Shown here piece after piece: positions 56,966 through 64,000 of a stretch of DNA of 64,000 nucleotides (the first letter of the stretch is position 1; each line of letters begins with the position of its first letter). The notes under the pieces were generated by a model. The model worked only from the letters and a program-made list of their open reading frames with translations, ran no database searches and had not been told where the DNA came from. Both the position numbers and the translations under genes were made by a program. Source of the DNA: Salvator merianae (taxonomy: Eukaryota; Chordata; Lepidosauria; Squamata; Teiidae); assembly GCA_003586115.2 (NCBI GenBank), contig QVOM02000042.1:39460204-39524203 (forward strand), in the 5' to 3' direction.

Positions 56966-58895
56966 GGGCCTCAGTCACTCACTCTGGGGTGACTGGGAGC
57001 AGATGACCTTTCTCTAGCAGTTCATATGCACAGGAAATCCAGAGCTGCAGAAGGTACATCATACAAAACTCAAATATCTGCTCAAATTCAAAATTTCACA
57101 TTTTTAACAAAGAATGCAATCAGACAATGCAAAAGGAAATTATTTGTAAAACTTCCAGGTGTTTTAGTGAAATTAATGTAGCACATATTTTCTATCTTTG
57201 CACATGAATCACAAATATAAATACCTATGGGTGTCTTTTTTAAACAATACGCAACTAGAAAACCCTATAGTAGACTTCAGTCAAAATGCTGCAGTGTCTT
57301 GAGAAAAAGCAAAAAAAGCAAAAAAAGCAGTTGGAGAGAAGAAAGAAAAGGGGAAAGAGAAAAGAGAGATGATAGATGATAGATGATAGAGAGAGATGAG
57401 AGAGAGAGAAAGAGAGGATATGCACAATGTTTTTCCCCTACTCCCAGGCACAGAAATATCAAAGCCAAGGAACTTTCATTCCCCAGCTTTGATGCTTCTG
57501 CAGGGATGAATTTTGGAGACCCAGGACAAAGCCAAGAAGAAAGTCAGACAATTGCTGTGTCTCCAAAACCAGGACCATGCTGAGCAGACTCCTGGAAGCA
57601 CTTCAGATAACAGTGGTACGGTAGTGGAAGAGTAGGAGAAAGCACTGATAGACAACTTTCCCCACTCTGTCATTAAAGTGCTGTTGAGAGCATGAGGGCT
57701 GGATGTTTGTTCAATGGGTGTGGGGATGTGTGATCCCCATGCCCTTTGAGCACTCCCATGGTGTCATGCCAGCACTGTGTGGATCCTTCTGGAGAGAGAT
57801 TTAAAAAAAAATAAAACAAGATCAAACAGTATGAACAGAAATGGAGCTTGATATTTAATTTGCAGGATCATTGTACTTGCATGGAAGAAAATGAAATGGA
57901 TAACAGGGAGGAAAGAGCCATGAAGTATATTGTTGTTTTTGGAAACTGAACAAGAATTTGAAGAAAAAATATATACAAAACAAACAAGTCTGTGTATACA
58001 CACACATGTTCATTCACAGTTATCTAGCACCCTGGAGACCTGTATTTTCCACCTTTAACCAGCTGCCTGTAACTTATGACAAAAAGCTAAAGCGCACACA
58101 ACAGAACGTGATACAGTCTGGTACAGCTATTCTCAGGTATGAAAACTACCCAGAGACATCATGAAAATCAACCAACAGTATGCCTTAGAGTATCAAGTAT
58201 CTTCACAAGCCATTGCCTGGCAGTGACCTGCATTTCTGTTCTTAACAAAGGAATACTGTAAAAATGGACTTATCATGCTATCAGAACAAAAAAAATATGT
58301 GGGACAAAATCCTCTGACCTCCCCTGTATGTGACACAAAGGTCCAGCACCTGAACAGTATGATGATGGGCTTTCCTTTTTCATATGAGAGATAGAGAAAG
58401 AGAATATAAATGAACAATGAGCAATTGCAGCCAGAGATACCAAGGTGATAGAAAGGGTGCTTGAAAGCTAATGAGAGCATCTGGTTTAGGAATGCTTGAG
58501 GAATTTGATCTTTACAGATGTGGATTTGAATTGATCTGATTCATAGTTCCAGGAATAAGGTATGAAAAGGAACAAAGCTTACACTTTTTAAATATTCCAA
58601 CAGAGTTCTTGGTTCAATATATATGCCATATATACTCACCAAAAGACATATTAAAATGAATATTTTCAATTATTTTAAAGATTTAAATGTGTATTTAGAT
58701 AATAATTTTCATGCAATTCTTTGTTTCAAAATGCATATACACAATTTACAAATGCAAATGTTCAGATATGGGCCTGAACATTTTTATAGGTAAAAACACA
58801 TTAAGGTGACAGAGAGTGGGGAAAAACTGATTTTATACCAAGTCCATTTTGATCAACACCTTCTGGCAAAGACCAAGGCTACTTTGGCACTCATC
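56966..58895. other. Anonymous non-coding stretch
   Basis: A GATA/GA-rich run lies at 57357-57417. The open frame at 57958-58164 has no domain. Nothing else recognised. Confidence 0.4.
57357..57417. repeat. GATA/GA microsatellite
   Basis: Mixed (ATGATAG)n and (GA)n over 60 bp. Confidence 0.85.
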
Positions 58896-58899
58896 TTGC

Positions 58900-59599
58900 T
58901 TAAAGCAATTTAACTATCTTTCTCCAGCCTGTTCTGGACCAAGCACAGCAGGTTCCATCCACATCACAAGGGCAGGGACACCATGCATCCAGACCAACAA
59001 TGGCATCAATACAGAGGTGCCATAGCTTTTCTGTTCCACACAACTTACTCCCCCCACAAAGCACCACCCACCTCTGCCAGAGATGGGCCCAGGCATCGTT
59101 GCTTCTTGTCATATCTGGTGAACAGAACAATCTTCTAAGGCCCATTGCACCTGTGCACTGGGTGGGCCTCCCAGTTGCCATGGCAGTGGCCAGGTGCTCG
59201 CCAGAGGCTGCCGTGGCGACAATCAGGCCTATGCCTGATTGGGCATCAGAACACCAGATTGGGCATCATGTGGCCCCATGTGGTATTTCAGGCCTAATCA
59301 GGGCATCATATGAGCCCAATAGGGTCTATGTGATGGGGCAGGTCCAGCTAAGCAACTGCGCATGCCTGCAGATGTGTGCACAGCTGCTACCAGTCACCAT
59401 GGCAGCAGCCAGCCACATGCCAGCCACAGCTGTGGTGAGGATAAGGCATGGCTACCGGCATTCACACTGTGAACACCAGTAGTTGGCTTCAGGTAACTTT
59501 GTAGGCCTCGTAGTGCAGACAGTGTTTGCACGTTGGGGTCTATTCCACCTTAGAATGGGATAATTATCCCATTCTAAAGTGGAAGGTGTGAATAGGCCT
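58900..59599. mobile_element. Fused or abutting MITE fragments
   Basis: 58910-59100 has TCTGCAC-family interior words ('gttctggaccaagcacagca'). 59110-59599 is a relative of 12884-13462 ('ccatggcagtggcc', 'ccattctaaagtggaaggtg') ending GGTGTGAATAGGCC. Neither has two good termini. Confidence 0.5.
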
Positions 59600-60149
59600 A
59601 ATGTGTACTAGGCAGTTGCTTGGTCTGGTCTACTGATCAAGTGTGGAAATAGACCAAGAAGAATACAGACCTTCCTTTCATTTTATTAATGAAAAGGTGA
59701 CTCACATAACCTCTGATTTCAGTAGCTAGACAGTTACAGAGGGCCTCCAGAAGTCCAACTGTGACTGTGAAAGAGCACTTAATTTTAACCATGTGAGTTG
59801 GTCTAGGACTCAGGAGACCATTGATATCCAGTGAGCAAAGTTAACTTTGGGCTGGTCACTGCCTCTCAACCCATTTTTCATTACAGAGCTATATTTGTGG
59901 GTAAAATAGAGAAGAAAATAATATTGTTTACTGCATTCAGCTTTTTGGAAGAAAGGCAAACTTGAAAGCACTGTCAGTAAATTTGGTCAAGTATTGCTAT
60001 CCTTTTGCTGCTTCTCACATGTTCACATGAACTTGTCTATTTTCCAGAATTAATCCTGTCATGTGGATGCCATATGTTGTTCCGATTCCTTTGTCTCAAG
60101 TGGTAGCATTTACATTGCAGTGCTTTAAGGTACTTGATGGTACTCCTTA
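59600..60149. other. Anonymous non-coding stretch
   Basis: Nothing recognised. Confidence 0.4.
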
Positions 60150-60568
60150 CCAGTAAGTGAACTAAGGATCTTCCTTCCACATGTTAGTGTGGAATATGGG
60201 AGACCCCATCCACCACTGGTACACTCTGTCCACACAGGATAGAGTGTGATCCAGATCAAGAGGCCTTGATCTGGATCACTTGTAGACCTCAATATCAAGG
60301 TCTACAAGGCATACCTCTGTTTTTGGACTACTGAAGTACCCATTTCAGCAGTGCACCAAAGTACACCATCAAATGGGTTCCCAGGGGGCTCTGAGGTTAG
60401 GAACCTTCATAAGAGCTGTGGGGCTGGCGCAGGAGCTGGTCTGGACCAGCCACATTACACTGATGGCATTGTTCCAGACTATGCCTTGCCAGGGTCTGAA
60501 CCGGCGGGGCTCGCTGGTTCACACCCACTGGTTCAGATCATGGTGAGGCAGTACAGAAGGGCCCCTAG
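60150..60568. mobile_element. TCTGCAC-family MITE, left end decayed
   Basis: It ends GTACAGAAGGGCCCC. The interior is in register with 50623-51121: 'gatccagatcaagaggcctt', 'atcaaatgggttcccagggg', 'gctggtctggaccagcc', 'tggttcagatca'. The left terminus is uncertain. Confidence 0.65.
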
Positions 60569-60838
60569 ATTGTCCACCATGTTTCACATATAAATTCAGA
60601 GAATTTCTGACAAATCTCTGGAAGAATGGCCAGTTTAACCTCTATAATTCAGTTTAGCTCAACAACTTGCCTAAGGTCATTTAGCAAGTTTGGAAACTTC
60701 CATGTGTGCTCAACAGAAATGATTCTGGATCAGAAAAAGTGTTCTAGGGCAGGAACACAGCAAGTCGCACAAAACATGCTGGTGACCATCTGCTTAATGG
60801 CCAACCTAGCTTGGTCTGGCTTCAAAACTGGAAAACAA

Positions 60839-61310
60839 GGGGTCTTTTCACACTTTTCACCATGGAATATTCATCAGCGAGCATTCCACAGTGGAACAGA
60901 CCTCACAGTGCAGAGACCATCTGTACTGCGAGTCCTTGGAACAGAACGCCAGCAGGATACCAGTATTTGTAGTGCAAATGCTGGCATCCTGCTGCTGTAC
61001 TGTGCCATGACAGCAGCCAGGAAGCTTCTGCCATGCCAACTGCCAACACTGCATGATCGTGCAAGTGCAGCCACACTGCGCCATGCTGTGCAGCTGTGTG
61101 TTTGCACCCAGAAGTGGGTGCAAATGCTCTGTAAGGGGGGCAGTCCAGCTGCTCCCGATACAACTGTGGAGCAGAATTTTGTGCTCCAACAGCAGGTAGC
61201 AAATAGGAGCAGTGTAGTCTGCTTCCGATCACCAAGGCCTCCACAAAATGCGAAGGCACCTGACTAGTGAGCGTCCCTGACATTCACTAGCTTCAAGTGC
61301 AAAATGCCCC
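60839..61310. mobile_element. GGGGTCTTTTCACAC MITE with CAA duplication
   Basis: Left GGGGTCTTTTCACACTTTTC and right GCTTCAAGTGCAAAATGCCCC are inverted with mismatches. CAA flanks both sides (60836-60838, 61311-61313). It matches 22820-23296 along its whole length. The 213-codon open frame that runs through it has no domain and is not taken as a gene. Confidence 0.8.
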
Positions 61311-61313
61311 CAA

Positions 61314-62476
61314 ACTCCCCAGCCTTAAATTTCCAGTCTGGGGCATGGTCCCATGGTCCCAGAAATGGACCTGGAAATTCTCCGAGACTGTGCAGATGTT
61401 GCTTTTCTTTATGAGGTAATTGTTCAGTTAAATATTTCTCACAGTCTTACACATTGCACTATAAATGTAATGTAAAATATCTGTGAAATGCTTTAAGCAA
61501 GTTTCAGAATGCTGCATAAAGTGTCCAATAAATCCAAGCATATTGTTCCATTATTCCTTCCAGTCACACATTACTTAAAATCACAGAGGACTCACCAAAA
61601 ATCACTTCATGCTGGTAGAAGCATGTGCTCATGGGAATTCTGGATTTAATCCATATGTGATACAAAGTGAATCAGATTTAAATAAAATGTCAGTAAATGA
61701 AAAGGTGCCTACTTGTTCAGTCCATCTGAACTGCTATCAGTATTTTCCATCAAAGTATATGAGACGCGGCATAGGTATTTATGTATAAATATGAAATATA
61801 GAATTTCCCAAACATATAAGTACAAATTGAAGGTAAAGCCTATAATGGTATCTTCCATTTACTTGTACGGAGGCAAAAGTTTACAAAGAAATGTTACTGT
61901 GCAATAGATAACATTTTTGTTCTGCTATCTCACATCACCATCAACAACAAAAATGACAGTAAGGAGCAGGAAATGGAATACTAGCAAGGCTCTTCAGTTG
62001 AGAGATTTTGTTCCTACACTACTTTAAGTATGCTCCTAGCTCTTGTAATGTCAGCCTTAATGCATTCTGCTTCCTTTCAGCAGCTTCAATATGCCGGGAA
62101 AAAACTTTATTCCAGCTTTACACAATAACGAGAGGTGCCTTTGCCCCATCTTCCTAGTATTTATAGTTATACACACAGAAACCTTGGGTCATTGTGGATA
62201 ACTTCAAGGTTAGCTACTTTTCCCCCTCCTCCCTCTTCTTTCTAAAGAAATGCGAGATGCATCATTCAGCATAGAGGAGATATGAAAGGAGTTCGACAGT
62301 CTTGATAAGTGACAGCCGGACAATGTGCCACATCAGAGAGTAGGGTTTAAAAATAGAAGCGTTTCAAAGGGAAAGCAAGGGAGGAGCAGCAGCAGCAGCA
62401 GCAGCAGAGGCTGCCACCACCAAAAACTGGCTTGGAGTGAAGGATAGGTGAAAAGGCTGGAAAAGATACAAAAGAT
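61314..62476. other. Anonymous stretch, no interspersed repeat recognised
   Basis: One of the longer stretches where I see no transposon signature. It includes a GCA repeat at 62385-62407. No convincing exon. Confidence 0.45.
62385..62407. repeat. AGC trinucleotide microsatellite
   Basis: About seven AGC units. Confidence 0.9.
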
Positions 62477-62477
62477 T

Positions 62478-62700
62478 TTGGCTTTTTCTGCACAGGACAT
62501 TCGGCCATGTTAGGAAAGGGTCCACAACTTCCCTTCCACACACTACTGCAGGGTAAGAGAGGCCCTGCCCTCTGCTAGCATGCTCTATCCATACAGGAAG
62601 AAGCATAAACTGGACTAGGGTACCCAAAATGGCATCAAGGTCTTGACATCAAGGTCTACCAGCATGCTAGGGTCCTGGCCTGGGACAGAGGATCATATGT
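62478..62700. mobile_element. TCTGCAC-family MITE, right end lost
   Basis: It begins GGCTTTTTCTGCACAGGAC. The interior has 'ggccctgccctctgctagca' and 'tgctctatccatacagg', matching family members in order. Confidence 0.6.
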
Positions 62701-62929
62701 GAAAAGCACATATCCCAATGGGAGGGGGATTTCAGTGGCACCACAGGCTTAAAATTAACTGACCCCATTAAGCCAGGAGGAGCATGGATAGCTTGTCCAG
62801 TGGCACACAGTTTTGCAGAAATTGGTGCCAAGGCTTTTCAGTGGACCAGTGTCTTGATTGGTTATGGATCAAAGTGAGGTACAGTTGCATCATAAGTAAG
62901 ACACCAATTGCTTCCTTGCTCCTACTCTC

Positions 62930-63300
62930 ACTTGAACATGAGAGGAGCCCTGCTGGATCAGGCCACAACCCATCTAGTCCAGCATCATGACTCACACAGT
63001 AGTCCACCAATTGCTTCTGAGCATTCTCAAGCACAAGACAGAAGCAAAACCTTCACCTGCTCTCCATTCCCCGCATATGGCCTTTAGAGGCATCCCACCT
63101 GTCTTTCCAATCTGGACACAGTACCTAGGCATCCATTCTAGTAGCCATTGATACACCTGACCTCCATGAATCTGTCCAATCCATTCTTAAAGCTATCCAG
63201 GCTGATTGAAGTCACCACCACTTCCAGAAGTAAATTGCATAGAGTGATGACCCTCTGGGTTAAAAAATACTTTCCCTTGTCATGGCTAGCCAGGATAAAA
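62930..63300 (-). mobile_element. CR1/L3-type LINE 3' end
   Basis: This is the reverse complement of the 8410-8815 repeat: 'agccctgctggatcaggcc', 'gtagtccaccaattgcttct', 'gtacctaggcatccattcta', 'tccattcttaaagctatcca'. It is 5' truncated. Confidence 0.8.
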
Positions 63301-63540
63301 CAACACCAGTAAAATCTCTCTTAATAAATTGTTTTTGAAAGGTAGGAAACAGATAAAAAAGCTTAGGTCTTATCTAATCCAGCATTTTTTTTTTCCTTTG
63401 GAGTTGACATTCATTCCAGAGGTAAACATTTTCTGTAACTTTAACTCTTGCTTTATGCAATGTATGCTCTGATTAGCTCTCATTGTGGCTGAAACCAGGC
63501 AATCTCTCCCTTCTGCTTTCTCTCTTAACTAGTGCACTGT
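63301..63540. other. Unassigned spacer
   Basis: Nothing recognised. Confidence 0.35.
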
Positions 63541-63544
63541 TCTA

Positions 63545-63952
63545 TTTTGTTGTTTTTGTTCCATCATTTAGTCATGTCTGACTCTTTGTGACCCCATGGA
63601 CCATAGCATGCTCTTCTGTCCTCTACTGTCTCCCAGAGTTTGCCCAAGCTCATATTTGTTGCTTCTTTGACCCTATTCATTGCTGTCCCCTTGTCCTTTT
63701 GCCTTCAACCTTTCTCGGCATCAGGGTCTTTTCCAAAGAGTCCTATTTTCTCATTATGTGGCTAAAGTATTTGAGCTTCTGTTTCAGTATTAGTCTTTCC
63801 AGTGAGCAACTGGAGTTAATTTCCTCTAACATTGACTGATTTGATCTTCTTGCAGCCCAAAGAAATCTCAAATGTCTTCTACTGCACCACAATTTGAAAA
63901 AGTTGATTCTTCAGTGCTCAGCCTTCCTTATGGTCCAATTCTCACAGCCATA
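63545..63952 (-). mobile_element. BovB (RTE) LINE 3' end
   Basis: 'tgactctttgtgaccccatg' starts the 3' UTR on the minus strand, and the sequence runs parallel to 29800-30200 ('tgatttgatcttcttgcag', 'cagccttccttatggtcca'). It stops at about 63952, where another tail begins. Confidence 0.85.
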
Positions 63953-64000
63953 CTTTATTCATTCGTTCGTTCATTTAATACATAATTTCATTTGTATACT
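63953..64000 (-). mobile_element. LINE tail running off the window
   Basis: (TTCA)n-like sequence, then 'atttcatttgtatact', matches the start of the L2-like tails at 900-980. It appears to interrupt the BovB copy, and most of it lies beyond the window. Confidence 0.45.

Noticed and set aside
57958..58164. 68-codon frame that looked exon-like (mixed composition)
   Set aside because: No flanking splice signals that I could defend and no recognised family.
60626..61267. 213-codon open frame, longest in the window
   Set aside because: Crosses the left boundary of the MITE at 60839 (which has CAA duplications) and has no domain, so it is a chance fusion of flank and MITE.
62347..62541. Polycysteine peptide on the minus strand
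   Set aside because: Translation of an AGC repeat; no cysteine-rich family context.
1..64000. tRNA genes, tRNA-derived SINEs with A and B boxes, CRISPR arrays, prokaryotic operons
   Set aside because: I looked for B-box words (GGTTCGAATCC-like) and regularly spaced repeats. The GGTTCAAA clusters at 2086-2315 and 14042-14230 belong to hAT-like repeats, and the tandem arrays are MITE minisatellites without spacers.

Overview
The window looks like intergenic or deep intronic DNA of a squamate reptile (lizard or snake). I find no protein-coding gene, tRNA, rRNA or CRISPR array that I can support. The longest open frames are about 100-210 codons. They lack recognisable domains unless they lie in decayed retrotransposons, and many cross repeat boundaries. 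The squamate assignment rests on the mix of repeats: two BovB (RTE) LINE 3' ends, CR1 and CR1/L3-type ends including the 'cctgatccagca' tail, several L2-like LINE fragments, one R4/Dong C-terminal fragment, one non-mammalian L1 ORF2 end, hAT MITEs beginning TAGGGRTGTGCAC, and long purine microsatellites. I cannot resolve the species.

Layout. 0.9-5.1 kb: L2-like LINE pieces on the minus strand, then a plus-strand CR1 end carrying a MITE. 5.1-14 kb: MITEs with GGGCCTDTTCRCAC termini, including an almost intact copy at 6123-6690, plus a CR1/L3 end at 8.4 kb. 14.0-15.2 kb: a hAT-type element with an L1 ORF2 fragment inside. 18.7-20.3 kb: two GGGCCYTTTCTGCAC MITEs and an L2-like LINE. 21.1-23.3 kb: one such MITE split by a 1.1-kb hAT element and a GGGTCTTTTCACA MITE. 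23.6-25.0 kb: a GGAA microsatellite containing a 29-N assembly gap, a GGGTGTGATCAGACG element and a second purine array. 29.8-31.0 kb: BovB. 34.2-35.5 kb: MITE inside MITE. 36-43 kb: L2 remnants, a small hAT and more TCTGCAC MITEs. 43.2-44.6 kb: a hAT MITE with a palindrome array, a 206-bp palindromic hAT and a purine array. 46-48.7 kb: CTGCATCCAGA-type repeats and a hAT containing a MITE. 50-54 kb: more MITEs and an inverted second copy of the GGGTGTGATCAGACG element. 55.4-57 kb: L2-like and R4/Dong LINEs. 59-61.3 kb: more MITEs. 62.9-64 kb: a CR1/L3 end and a BovB end running off the window.

The most notable structure is a swarm of about 30 small inverted-repeat elements sharing variants of one terminus (GGGCCTGTTCGCACTT / GGGCCYTTTCTGCACTTACC). 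The best copies have 3-bp target duplications (AAT, TTA, TAT, AGA, CAA), and their interiors differ completely between subfamilies. Several are nested in datable order. Four hAT elements carry 8-bp duplications of their own, three exact and one matching at 7 of 8. All assignments come from reading the sequence. No database search was possible.
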